A stretch of DNA of 37,835 bases from Halobacteriales archaeon QS_4_70_19 (GTDB lineage Archaea; Halobacteriota; Halobacteria; Halobacteriales; Haloarculaceae), in assembly GCA_003020985.1 (NCBI GenBank), contig PXRM01000044.1:1-37835 (forward strand), read 5' to 3'. Below are positions 25,405 through 33,074 of this stretch, in pieces. Under the pieces are notes generated by a model. It saw nothing but the letters and a program-made list of their open reading frames with translations. It did no database searches and was not told where the DNA came from. Each line of letters starts with the position of its first letter. The first letter of the stretch is position 1. A program made the translations under genes and the position numbers.

Positions 25405-25435
25405 GCGTCGGCCGGAACGTCGTGTCGGACGGTGG

Positions 25436-25870
25436 TCAGAGGGCGGTCGGGTCGAACCGCTCGGTGTGCCCGCTCCACTCCTCCACCCCCCGCGCGTCGC
25501 GCGTATCGAGGTACACCTCCACGCCGTTGTCGTCCGGGTCGTCGAAGTAGAGCGCCTTCGAGATGCCGTGGTCGACCGGCGAGACCGCGACACCGCGCTC
25601 CCGGAGCCGCTCGTACGTCTCGTGCAGGTGGTCGCCGTCGGGGACCTCCCACGCCGAGTGGTAGAGCCCGACGTCGCCACCCGGCTCCGGGGCCCCCTCC
25701 CCGAGTTCCTGCAGCGCGAGGTCGTGGTGGTGCTCGCCGTACGAGAGGAAGGCGAGGTCGCCGCGCCGGTCGATCACCTCGAGGTCGAGGACCGCGCGAT
25801 AGAACTCGACCGCCCGTTCGAGGTCGCGGACCTTCAGATGGACGTGGCCGAGGTGCGGGTCGTCGCTCAT
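25436..25870 (-). CDS. VOC-superfamily (glyoxalase/extradiol dioxygenase-like) protein
   Basis: 144 residues made of two beta-alpha-beta-beta-beta modules. GHVHLKVRDLERAVEFYRAVLDLEV opens module one; GLYHSAWEVPDG and ALYFDDPDDNGVEVYLD form module two. The metal-ligand pattern is H (in HVHLKV), H (in YHSAW) and E (in VEVYLD), as in catechol-2,3-dioxygenase-like members. The substrate cannot be assigned. GTTTTGC on the minus strand (25894-25900) is 24-30 bp before the ATG. Confidence 0.85.
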   Translation of the reverse strand: MSDDPHLGHVHLKVRDLERAVEFYRAVLDLEVIDRRGDLAFLSYGEHHHDLALQELGEGAPEPGGDVGLYHSAWEVPDGDHLHETYERLRERGVAVSPVDHGISKALYFDDPDDNGVEVYLDTRDARGVEEWSGHTERFDPTAL

Positions 25871-25912
25871 ATCGGCCGGTGGCGTTCCAGGGGCAAAACG
25901 GTGCCGCGGCTG

Positions 25913-26455
25913 CTACTCCTCGTCGCCGGTGTCGAACCGCTCGGCGGCCGTCTCGAAGCCGGTCTCGGCCTGCTCGCGGGCGCGGCGCTCCTCCTTCGCG
26001 GCGACGGCCTCCGGGTCCGGCGACGCGTCATCGTCGACCCGCGCCCACGACTGATGGACCTTCGCGTGACACCACCGGCAGAGGTAGACCGTGATCTCGT
26101 GGTCCATGTCGGCCTCGGGCGCGTCGTGGTAGGAGAGATGGTGCTCCTCCAGCAGCGGGCGCGTGTCCCGCGCCTCGGCGTTGGCCAGCCGGACCTCCGC
26201 CAGTCCGCACCGGATGCACTCGCGCGAGCGCTGCCGGGCGCGGAAGTGGGGACAGTCCCGCCACTCCCACTTCCCCTCCGGGTCGGCGGCCGGACAGCGA
26301 AGGTCGTCGGCCCGGCGCTCGGCGGCGAACTCCGGGTCGTGCCGGGCGTACTCCGCCGCGTACCGGCAGCGCCCGTTGTCGGTGAGGTGGTCGCACCGCT
26401 CGACGTGCTCGTACGGGTCGTCCACCCCGACGGAGGTGCCCGACGGCGTCTTCAT
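25913..26455 (-). CDS. Zinc-binding, HNH-like protein of haloarchaea
   Basis: 180 residues. Cysteine/histidine clusters are visible: RCDHLTDNGRC, LRCPAAD, RDCPHF, ECIRCGLAEVR, then EEHHLSY and LCRWCHAKVHQSW. The last two blocks resemble an HNH nuclease beta-beta-alpha metal unit (His-His pair followed by CxxCH and a C-terminal His), but whether it cuts DNA is unknown. The family seems restricted to haloarchaea (a DUF7097-like assignment is from memory). The tail is charged and helical. ATTAAAA on the minus strand (26484-26490) is 29-35 bp before the ATG. Confidence 0.75.
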   Translation of the reverse strand: MKTPSGTSVGVDDPYEHVERCDHLTDNGRCRYAAEYARHDPEFAAERRADDLRCPAADPEGKWEWRDCPHFRARQRSRECIRCGLAEVRLANAEARDTRPLLEEHHLSYHDAPEADMDHEITVYLCRWCHAKVHQSWARVDDDASPDPEAVAAKEERRAREQAETGFETAAERFDTGDEE

Positions 26456-26765
26456 CGTCGCTCGCCCGTCGGGTCGCTCGGGGTTTTAATCCTCGCCCGG
26501 CGACGTCGGCTCCCCGGCCGGCGATGTCGGTCCATCGCCTGACGGCGTCGGACTCTCGCCCGACGACTGGACGGAGGCGAACGCGAGCGGACCGATCACG
26601 CCCCGAACTTCCGAGAAACAGAAGGAATTGTCCGATAAAGTATGGCTCGTATCGTATATATCGGACGTTACTGTGTTGCTCACCCGATAGCTCACGGACG
26701 GCCGAATATGGACCGCCAGACATCCCCGGCAGAGCGCTTATGGCCCCTCCTCCGTCTGCTCGGGT
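26456..26765. promoter_or_regulatory. Divergent intergenic region (310 bp)
   Basis: Holds the TATA box of the HNH-like gene (minus strand, 26484-26490) and that of the next gene (GCTTATGG, 26736-26743, 23-30 bp before ATG 26766). 26625-26685 is AT-rich (GTATCGTATATATCGG). A minus-strand frame from GTG 26695 to 26486 could code a 69-residue peptide ending in Pro/Ser/Gly/Asp repeats; its first half overlaps the AT-rich promoter-like part, so coding status is uncertain. No RNA gene seen. Confidence 0.45.
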
Positions 26766-27422
26766 ATGAGCGACGGTCGCGGCATCCGTAGCGGAGTGCC
26801 CGGCGAGTGGGCGCCGACGGCATTCCTGGCAGGCGGGCTGGGAATCGGTGCCGCCGTCCTCCTCGTCGCGGTCCAGGGGCTCGCGAACGTGACGGCTCCG
26901 GGGTGGGTCACGGTGGTCCCGGGGCTCGGGGGGCTCCTGGCCGCGCTACTCGGGCTCCTGAGCTACTACCCGCGGGTCGCCGGGCCGGCTCCCCGCCTGG
27001 GAAGCGCGGGCGCCGCCTTCGCCCTCGTCGGCATGGTGCTGTTCGTCGTCGCCGTGTTCCGGGTCGTGGTCTCGACCCTGACGACCGGCGCGACGCTCGC
27101 CGAGCGACCGGACGGCGTCACGTTGCTGCTGGTCGGGACACTGGTGGGACTGGCCCTGGGCTTTCTCTGCTACGGCGCCGCCTCGACGCGGACCCGGACG
27201 CCGTCCCGTGCCGTCGGGCACCTCCTGCTCGTCCCCGCCGCCGGTATCCTCGGGAACGTCCTCTACGTCACCCTGAGCGGTGCGCTCGGCGTCGGTGTGG
27301 TCTCGGGCGTCCCCACGGTGTCGTTCCTCGTCGCGGCGGTGGGGACCGTGGCGCTCGGGTACCGGCTCCGGTCGGAGGTGTCCTCCGCCGACCAGTCGGA
27401 GCGGGCCGACACGACAGCCTGA
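26766..27422 (+). CDS. Multi-span membrane protein of unknown function
   Basis: 218 residues with about six hydrophobic segments (FLAGGLGIGAAVLLVAV, WVTVVPGLGGLLAALLGLL, FALVGMVLFVVAVFRVVV, VTLLLVGTLVGLALGFLCYG, LLLVPAAGILGNVLYVTL, VSFLVAAVGTVALGY) and short acidic ends. No catalytic or transport motif recognised. It has its own TATA box and converges on purL with 12 bp between the stops. Confidence 0.75.
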   Translation: MSDGRGIRSGVPGEWAPTAFLAGGLGIGAAVLLVAVQGLANVTAPGWVTVVPGLGGLLAALLGLLSYYPRVAGPAPRLGSAGAAFALVGMVLFVVAVFRVVVSTLTTGATLAERPDGVTLLLVGTLVGLALGFLCYGAASTRTRTPSRAVGHLLLVPAAGILGNVLYVTLSGALGVGVVSGVPTVSFLVAAVGTVALGYRLRSEVSSADQSERADTTA

Positions 27423-27434
27423 GGCGACGCGCCG

Positions 27435-29630
27435 TCACTCCAGTTCGCGGTCGATGACCGACCGCAGGTCGCGGACCTCCTCGACGTCCGTGGACAGCGA
27501 CTCCCCGCCCGCCGCCACGCCCAGCGACCCGTCTGTGGTTCCGCGGCCGACCTCGTGGACCGGGGCGACGCCGTCGAAGGCCTCACGGACGGCGGCGGGA
27601 GCACTCGTCTCCACGACCGCGCGGCCGACGCGTTCGTTGAACAGAAGCCGCCGTGCGTCCCCGTCGCCGAGGTCCACGTCCGCGCCCGCCGTCCCGGTCA
27701 CCATCTCCGCCAGCGACACCGCCAGGCCGCCGTGGCTCACGTCGTGGACCGCGTGGGTGGTGTCGTGGTCCGCGACGTCGGCGAGGGCAGCCACGAACGC
27801 GGCGCCGTTCTCGGGCGGCGCCGGGAACGCGTCGGTGCCGCCGTGCTGCGCGAGGTACTCGGAGCCGCCGAGCGGGACCGCCTCGCCGTCGAGCGCGGGG
27901 TCGCCCACGACCAGTACCGTGCCCTCGCCCGAGAACGCCGCGGGTGGGGCGTCGTAGCCGGCCTTCGTGCCCACCATCGCCAGCGTGGGCGTCGGCGGCA
28001 CCGGGCCCGCCTCGGAGTCGTTGTACAGCGAGACGTTGCCCCCGACGACCGGGACCGAGAGGGCCGAGCACTCGTCCGCGAGCCCGTCGACGATGCCGCG
28101 GAAGCCGCCGTACACGTCCGGCTTCTCGGGGTTGCCGCCGTTGAGGCAGTCGACGGCCGCGAGCGGTCGGGCGCCCTTCGCGGCGATGTTGGTGGCGTTC
28201 TCCAGTGCGACCGCGCGGGCCCCGTCGTACGGGGCCGCGTCCGTCCAGTTGGGGTCCGCGCCCGCCGAGAGCGCGAGGCCCGTTCCGGGCGCGGCGTCGA
28301 CGGGGGCGGACTCGCGGACCGCCACGAGCGCGGCGTCGTCACCCGGCGGCAGGGCGGTCCGGGTTCCGACCTCGTGGTCGTACTGGCGGTAGACCCACCG
28401 CTTCGACGCGGTGTTGGGCGCGCCGACGACCGACTCGAACGCCGTGCGAAGGTCCGGCTCGGGGTCGGGCAGGGCCGTCGCCGGCTGTTCGGGCTCCACG
28501 TGGTCGAGGTCGTTCACGGGCGCGCCGTCGGCGAGGAACTCGGCGGGCGCGTCGACGACCGTCTCGCCCTCGAACGTGCAGACGTAGCGGTTCTCGGTCA
28601 CCTCGCCGATGACCGAGCAGCCGAGGTCGAACGTCCCGGCGATCTCGCGGACGGCGTCGACGTCCCCGGGACGGACCTCGTAGCACATCCGCTCCTGGGA
28701 CTCGGCGAGCAGGATCTCCAGGGCGTTCATGTTCGGCTCGCGCTGGTGGACCCGCTCCAGCGCGATCTCGGCCCCGAGGTCGCCCTTCGCGACCATCTCG
28801 GAGGAGGCACCGCCCAGCCCGGCCGCGCCGAGGTCCCGTGCCGCGCGGACGAGGCCCTCCTCGACGAGTTCCTCGTTGGCCTCGATGAGGAGCTTCTCCG
28901 TGTACGGGTCGCCCACCTGGACGGCGGGTCGGTCCTCCGTCTCGGCGTCCTCGGCCAGGTCCTCGGAGGCGAAGGAGGCGCCGCCCAGGCCGTCCCGGCC
29001 GGTCCCGTTCCCGACGAGGACGAGCGTGTTGCCCGGTTCCTCGACGGCGGCCGTGACGAGGCGGTCCTCGTCCAGCAGTCCGACACAGGCGACGTTGACG
29101 AGCGGGTTCCCCTCGTAGTCGTCGTGGAAGGCGACCGACCCCGAGACCGTGGGGACGCCGATGCAGTTGCCGTAGTGGGAGATGCCCTCGACGACGCCCT
29201 CGAACAGGTAGCGCGAGTGCTCGCGGTCGAAGTCGCCGAAGTAGAGCGAGTCCGCGAGCGCGATGGGGTAGGCGCCCATCGACATCGTGTCGCGGACGAT
29301 GCCCCCGACGCCCGTGGCGGCGCCGTCGAACGGGTCGACGTAGGAGGGGTGGTTGTGCGACTCGACGCCCATCGTGACGTAGGTGTCCGAGTAGCGGGTC
29401 TCGTCGTCGTCCTCCGTCCCCGGAACGGGGAGCGCGACGACGGCGGCGTCGTCGCCCGGGCCGACGACGACCTGCGGGCCCTCGGAGTCGAACGCCGAGA
29501 GCAGCGGTCGCGAGGAGCGGTAGGCGCAGTGTTCGCTCCAGAGGTTCTCGAAGAGCGCTTCCTCTGCTGGCGTGGGGTCCCGACCCAGCTCCTCGGTGAC
29601 GAGCTCGCGGTCCGAGGGTGCAAGCGGCAT
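27435..29630 (-). CDS. purL: Phosphoribosylformylglycinamidine synthase, subunit II
   Basis: 731 residues from ATG 29630 ([16 protein letters not shown]); the longer frame to 29717 is rejected because it crosses the promoter palindrome. Small-type PurL works with PurQ and PurS to convert FGAR to FGAM using ATP and glutamine-derived ammonia. Visible signatures are [17 protein letters not shown] (active-site His), [44 protein letters not shown], the ATP-site glycine segments [11 protein letters not shown] and [11 protein letters not shown], and in the second half [17 protein letters not shown] and [19 protein letters not shown]. Full length for the family. purQ and purS are not in the window. 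Confidence 0.95.
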   Translation of the reverse strand: MPLAPSDRELVTEELGRDPTPAEEALFENLWSEHCAYRSSRPLLSAFDSEGPQVVVGPGDDAAVVALPVPGTEDDDETRYSDTYVTMGVESHNHPSYVDPFDGAATGVGGIVRDTMSMGAYPIALADSLYFGDFDREHSRYLFEGVVEGISHYGNCIGVPTVSGSVAFHDDYEGNPLVNVACVGLLDEDRLVTAAVEEPGNTLVLVGNGTGRDGLGGASFASEDLAEDAETEDRPAVQVGDPYTEKLLIEANEELVEEGLVRAARDLGAAGLGGASSEMVAKGDLGAEIALERVHQREPNMNALEILLAESQERMCYEVRPGDVDAVREIAGTFDLGCSVIGEVTENRYVCTFEGETVVDAPAEFLADGAPVNDLDHVEPEQPATALPDPEPDLRTAFESVVGAPNTASKRWVYRQYDHEVGTRTALPPGDDAALVAVRESAPVDAAPGTGLALSAGADPNWTDAAPYDGARAVALENATNIAAKGARPLAAVDCLNGGNPEKPDVYGGFRGIVDGLADECSALSVPVVGGNVSLYNDSEAGPVPPTPTLAMVGTKAGYDAPPAAFSGEGTVLVVGDPALDGEAVPLGGSEYLAQHGGTDAFPAPPENGAAFVAALADVADHDTTHAVHDVSHGGLAVSLAEMVTGTAGADVDLGDGDARRLLFNERVGRAVVETSAPAAVREAFDGVAPVHEVGRGTTDGSLGVAAGGESLSTDVEEVRDLRSVIDRELE

Positions 29631-29652
29631 ACCGGCGGTCCGGCGTGGCCGT

Positions 29653-29666
29653 GGAAAGCGCTTTCC
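29653..29666 (-). promoter_or_regulatory. Perfect 14-bp palindrome in the purL promoter
   Basis: GGAAAGCGCTTTCC lies 23-36 bp before the purL ATG, where BRE/TATA elements are expected. Together with the preceding bases (GATGGAAAGCG) it matches, at the same distance, the element before the regulator gene at 16304. It may be a core promoter variant or an operator on top of it. Confidence 0.55.
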
Positions 29667-29724
29667 ATCCCCCGGGGCGTCGCGAGCCCCGACCGTGGCC
29701 GCTCCGGAGCGGGCCACGCATCCG

Positions 29725-29746
29725 GGCGACCGATTTACCGGTCGCC
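29725..29746 (+). promoter_or_regulatory. TATA box enclosed by an 8-bp inverted repeat
   Basis: GGCGACCG (29725-29732) and CGGTCGCC (29739-29746) flank ATTTAC, which is placed 26-31 bp before the GTG start at 29764. The arrangement looks like a regulator site covering the TATA box. Confidence 0.5.
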
Positions 29747-29763
29747 GACCCCTTCATGCAACC

Positions 29764-30849
29764 GTGCTACGGGGCGCTTTGGTGGCGGTGCTGGTCCTCG
29801 TCGCGGGCTGTAGCGGGTTCTCCGCCGCGCCCGCCGAGCCGCGGACGGATACCCTCTCGCCCGTCCCGGTCCCCAGCGAGGCGTCCCGGGAGGTGTCCGG
29901 GACCACCGCGCCGTCGGATCCGGTGGCAGCCGGCAACCAGTCCGTCCCGGGCGTGACCGGGACACGGCTCGAGGACCCGTTCGCTCTCGTCAACGCGCAC
30001 GTCGTCGGCACGACGCTCGCGTCCTACACGGTCCGGCGGACGACGACGGTATGGTACCCCAACGGGACGCTCCGGACCCGCGAGACCACGATGGCGCATG
30101 TCGGCAGTGGCGGGGAGCGGTACCAGCTCTCGAGGGGAGTGTCGGGGCCCGCGGCGTCCCGGATCCGGACGCCGCCAGGTCGGTTCGACGTCTGGACCGA
30201 CGGGGAGCGGTTCCTCTCCGTCTTCCGGCCACACGACGGCCAGCCGGAGTACGCCCACATCCCGTCCGACCAGTACCTCGCCCAGCGGGAGTACTACAGC
30301 CCGCCACCCCGCCGGAGCACGTTGCTGGCACTCCTCGCGGCGTTCGAGGTCCGCGCGATGGAGCGGCGCCCCCAACTCGTGACGCCGACCAACGCGACCG
30401 GCCCGTCGACCGGCACCGGGACGGCCAGCCGCACCGTCTCGACCACCGGTCCGGGGACGACGGCCAGCGCGAACGCGACCTCCCGGTCGATACCTTCCCG
30501 GCGGGTCCGCTCGACGCCCTCCCTCGACAGGCCGATAGTCGGGTACCGGCTGGTCGGCACCGCGTTCACCGGCCAGGCGGCGCTGGGGTCGGTCGGCCCG
30601 GGGACCGAACCGCGTAACGCAACGCTCGAACTGTACGTCGACACGCGCGGGCGCATCCGACAGTACGACCTCTCGTACACCGCCGTCGTCGCCGGCGAGC
30701 GGATGCGAGTGACGCGACGGAGCCGGTACGAGGTCGGGGGCGTCCGGGTCGGCCGGCCCGACTGGTACGGGGCGGCACTGGCGGCGACGAACGCCTCGTC
30801 GGGGACGCCCGAGTGGACGACGCGACCGCCGGCCTCGGCGGCCCGCTGA
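29764..30849 (+). CDS. Predicted lipoprotein
   Basis: 361 residues from GTG 29764 (MLRGALVAVLVLVAGCSGF), chosen for its complete lipoprotein signal and a TATA-like ATTTAC upstream. The lipobox cysteine follows LVLVAG; no twin arginine, so Sec export is likely. After a Thr/Ser/Pro linker the mature protein has paired beta-strand segments: TTVWYPNGTLRTRETTMAHVG, ERYQLSRGVSG, FDVWTDGERFLSVF, and near the end ATLELYVDTRGRIRQYDLSYTAVVAGERMRVTRRSRYEV. This pattern (response of a strand repeat to an N-glycosylated surface) is seen in many uncharacterised haloarchaeal lipoproteins resembling LolA/LppX-type sheets; that similarity is only a guess. It is divergent from purL. Confidence 0.75.
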   Translation: MLRGALVAVLVLVAGCSGFSAAPAEPRTDTLSPVPVPSEASREVSGTTAPSDPVAAGNQSVPGVTGTRLEDPFALVNAHVVGTTLASYTVRRTTTVWYPNGTLRTRETTMAHVGSGGERYQLSRGVSGPAASRIRTPPGRFDVWTDGERFLSVFRPHDGQPEYAHIPSDQYLAQREYYSPPPRRSTLLALLAAFEVRAMERRPQLVTPTNATGPSTGTGTASRTVSTTGPGTTASANATSRSIPSRRVRSTPSLDRPIVGYRLVGTAFTGQAALGSVGPGTEPRNATLELYVDTRGRIRQYDLSYTAVVAGERMRVTRRSRYEVGGVRVGRPDWYGAALAATNASSGTPEWTTRPPASAAR

Positions 30850-30933
30850 CCGCGCGTGGCCGTCTCCCCGGCGCCGTCCCAGTGCCGTCCGAACACCGGC
30901 GTGTTTTTGCCCCGGTCGGTCGAACGGGTGGGC

Positions 30934-31617
30934 GTGCTGTCGGTCGAGTTCCACTCCCATTCGTCACTCTCCTACGACGGGCGCGACCCGGTCGAACTCC
31001 TGCTGGGGCAGGCCGAGGCGGTCGGGCTGGACGCGCTCGCCGTGACCGACCACGACGAGATCGACGCCTCCCTCCGCGCGGCCGACCTCGCGCCCGAGTA
31101 CGACCTCGTGGGTATCCCCGGGATGGAGATCACCTCCGAGGCCGGCCACGTTCTCGGTCTCGGCGTCGAGGAGGCCGTTCCGCCCGGCCTCTCGTACGAC
31201 GAGACGCTCGACCGGATCCACGACCAGGGTGGGATCGCCGTCATCCCGCACCCGTTCCAGAAGTCCCGCCACGGCGTGGCCGCCCACGTCACGCGCGACC
31301 AGCTCGCCGGCGCGGACGCCATCGAGATGTACAACTCCCGCCTGCTGACTGGTCGCTCGAACCGGCGGGCCGAACGGTTCGCCCGCGAACGGAACCTCCC
31401 CATGACCGCCGGGAGCGATGCCCACATCAGCGAGATGGTGGGCCAGGCCATCACCCAGGTCGACACCACCCACCGGGACGTCGCCAGCATCCTGGAGGCC
31501 GTCCGGGAGGGGAACACCACCGTCGTCGGCAAGCGGACGCCGTGGCGGGTGAGCCTCCGCCAGTTCGGCGGCGGCATCCTCCGCAGGGTCCGGCAGGCGA
31601 TGCTGGCACCGTTCTGA
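30934..31617 (+). CDS. PHP-domain phosphoesterase-like protein
   Basis: 227 residues from GTG 30934 (GTG 30928 is possible); GTTTTTG at 30902-30908 is 26-32 bp upstream. PHP metal ligands are visible: H7 and H9 in FHSHSS, TDHDEID, GMEITSEAGHVLGLG, VIPHPFQKSRHG, the EMYNSR segment, and SDAHISEMVG. The family hydrolyses phosphoesters using a trinuclear metal site; members act on histidinol phosphate, nucleotides or RNA/DNA ends. Its stop overlaps the next ATG by one base (TGATG), so it is cotranscribed with the asparagine-synthase-like gene. Confidence 0.88.
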   Translation: MLSVEFHSHSSLSYDGRDPVELLLGQAEAVGLDALAVTDHDEIDASLRAADLAPEYDLVGIPGMEITSEAGHVLGLGVEEAVPPGLSYDETLDRIHDQGGIAVIPHPFQKSRHGVAAHVTRDQLAGADAIEMYNSRLLTGRSNRRAERFARERNLPMTAGSDAHISEMVGQAITQVDTTHRDVASILEAVREGNTTVVGKRTPWRVSLRQFGGGILRRVRQAMLAPF

Positions 31618-32753
31618 TGACCGACGACCGGCTACAGGGGGCGTCCGGCGAGGTCGTCGCGCGGGCCCTCCGTGAGAAGGACGCCCTACCGGGGACCGGC
31701 GGGTTCGCCGGCACGTTGCCCGACGGCCGTGCCGTGCGAGACGTGCTCGGCCGTTATCCCCTGTTCACGGACCGTGACTCCGGCGCGGCGAGCCACGACC
31801 CGACCGCCCTCGACGTGCCCGTCCGGCTCCCGGCGGGCGTGGTCCGGTCGCCCGACGGCGACGAGCAGGTCTGGACACTCCCGTCTCCCGACCCGTACGC
31901 GGACGACGGTGCAGCGGTGGCGGCGCTCCGGACCGCCATCGACGGCCGGGTCGACGCCGTCGCGGGTACCGACCTCGCGGTGGCGTTCTCCGGCGGCGTC
32001 GACTCGGCGACGGTGGCGGCACTATCCCCCGACGCCCCGCTGTACGTCGCGGGGTTCCCGGGGAGTCCCGACGTCCAGGCTGCCCGCGAGACTGCTCGGC
32101 TGTGGGGGCGCGAGGAGTCCCTCCGGGTGGTCCACCTCGACCACGCAGCCGTCCGGGAACACGCAGTGACGGTCGCACACGCGACCGGCCGGACGAACGC
32201 GATGGACGTCGCTATCGCGGTTCCCTTGATTGCTGTCGCGCGTCGCGCACGCGAGGACGGGTACCGGAAACTGTCCGTCGGGCAGGGAGCCGACGAACTG
32301 TTCGGCGGGTACGACAAGGTCGCCCGTGCGCCCGACGACCCCCGGGTCGAGGCCGACACCGTCCGCGGAGCGGCCAGCGAGCTGCTCGCAGGCCTCCCGG
32401 TCCAGCTGGAGCGGGACGTGCTCGCCCTCCGGGCGGCGGACGTCGAGCCGGTCGCGCCGCTGCTCCACGACCACGTGGTCCGGGTCGCGCTCCGGCTCTC
32501 CGGGCGCCAGCTGGTGAGCGAGCGGGGCGAGCGGAAGGTCACGCTCCGCCGTGCCGCGCGTGCCTCCGTTCCCGACCGGGTCGCCTTCCGGGAGAAGCGC
32601 GCGGCCCAGTACGGCAGCCGGGTGGCCCGCGAACTCGACCGGCTGGCGCGCGAGGCCGGGTTCGAACGGTCAGCTGACCACCACGTTTGCCGGTACCTAA
32701 CGGATCTGGCAGGGGAGGTACCGACAGTGAAACGGTCGTTAGGGGCCATCTAA
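31617..32753 (+). CDS. Asparagine-synthase-like ATP-pyrophosphatase lacking the glutaminase nucleophile
   Basis: 378 residues. The synthetase PP-loop is SGGVDS (125-130) in LAVAFSGGVDSATVAAL, followed by LYVAGFPGSPDVQAA and the second motif VGQGADELFGGY. The C-terminal part ends with FREKRAAQYGSRV, as in AsnB-type enzymes. The first 120 residues look like a shrunken remnant of the Ntn-glutaminase domain (GGFAGTLPDGRAVRDVLGRYPLFTD), but the catalytic N-terminal Cys2 is absent. It therefore probably uses free ammonia, or another amine or acceptor. It is coupled to a PHP-domain gene. Asparagine as product is not certain. Confidence 0.85.
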   Translation: MTDDRLQGASGEVVARALREKDALPGTGGFAGTLPDGRAVRDVLGRYPLFTDRDSGAASHDPTALDVPVRLPAGVVRSPDGDEQVWTLPSPDPYADDGAAVAALRTAIDGRVDAVAGTDLAVAFSGGVDSATVAALSPDAPLYVAGFPGSPDVQAARETARLWGREESLRVVHLDHAAVREHAVTVAHATGRTNAMDVAIAVPLIAVARRAREDGYRKLSVGQGADELFGGYDKVARAPDDPRVEADTVRGAASELLAGLPVQLERDVLALRAADVEPVAPLLHDHVVRVALRLSGRQLVSERGERKVTLRRAARASVPDRVAFREKRAAQYGSRVARELDRLAREAGFERSADHHVCRYLTDLAGEVPTVKRSLGAI

Positions 32754-33074
32754 ACACCCTTTGACGGGCATATCGGATTACCGTCCTGTCGTTTGACGGA
32801 CGCATGACGCACGTCGGCTGATAGTCATCCCTGCGAGGGAGGGGCGGGTAAATGCTTTCCGGCCGAATCCGGCCACCACAGGCCGTGTGACGCGCTGTCG
32901 CGACTCGACGAGTACCAGAAAGCATTTAATACATCCGTGGTATGATTCGTCCGTACCCCTACCCATGGTGACAGTCAGGAGTACCCGACCAGGGTCCGTG
33001 CACGTGGCGACCGACGTCGACGTGCCCCCGGTCGTGGCGGAAACTACTGTTTCCGATTGCAGTCAATAACAACT
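32754..33074 (+). promoter_or_regulatory. Leadered promoter region of the surface glycoprotein gene (321 bp)
   Basis: GAAAGCATTTAAT (32918-32930) is a strong BRE/TATA; transcription should start near 32953-32958, leaving a leader of roughly 120 nt. An 11-bp mirror copy, TAAATGCTTTC at 32849-32859, faces the other way. No GGAGG-type ribosome site precedes the ATG at 33075. Two related strings TTTGACGGGC and TTTGACGGAC occur at about 32760-32802. No tRNA or other RNA gene was seen. Confidence 0.6.
32965..33069 (+). CDS. Possible upstream ORF in the surface-glycoprotein leader
   Basis: ATG 32965 to TAA 33067-33069, 34 codons, ending 5 bp before the glycoprotein ATG at 33075. The ATG lies about 7-12 nt after the predicted transcription start. 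The peptide (MVTVRSTRPGSVHVATDVDV and 14 more) has no recognised motif. It may be a chance ORF; its position directly before a start codon without Shine-Dalgarno is the reason to list it. Confidence 0.3.
   Translation: MVTVRSTRPGSVHVATDVDVPPVVAETTVSDCSQ

Noticed and set aside
32754..33074. tRNA or other structured RNA gene before the surface glycoprotein
   Set aside because: No cloverleaf, no T-loop consensus GTTCRANNC in a fitting place; only promoter-like elements.
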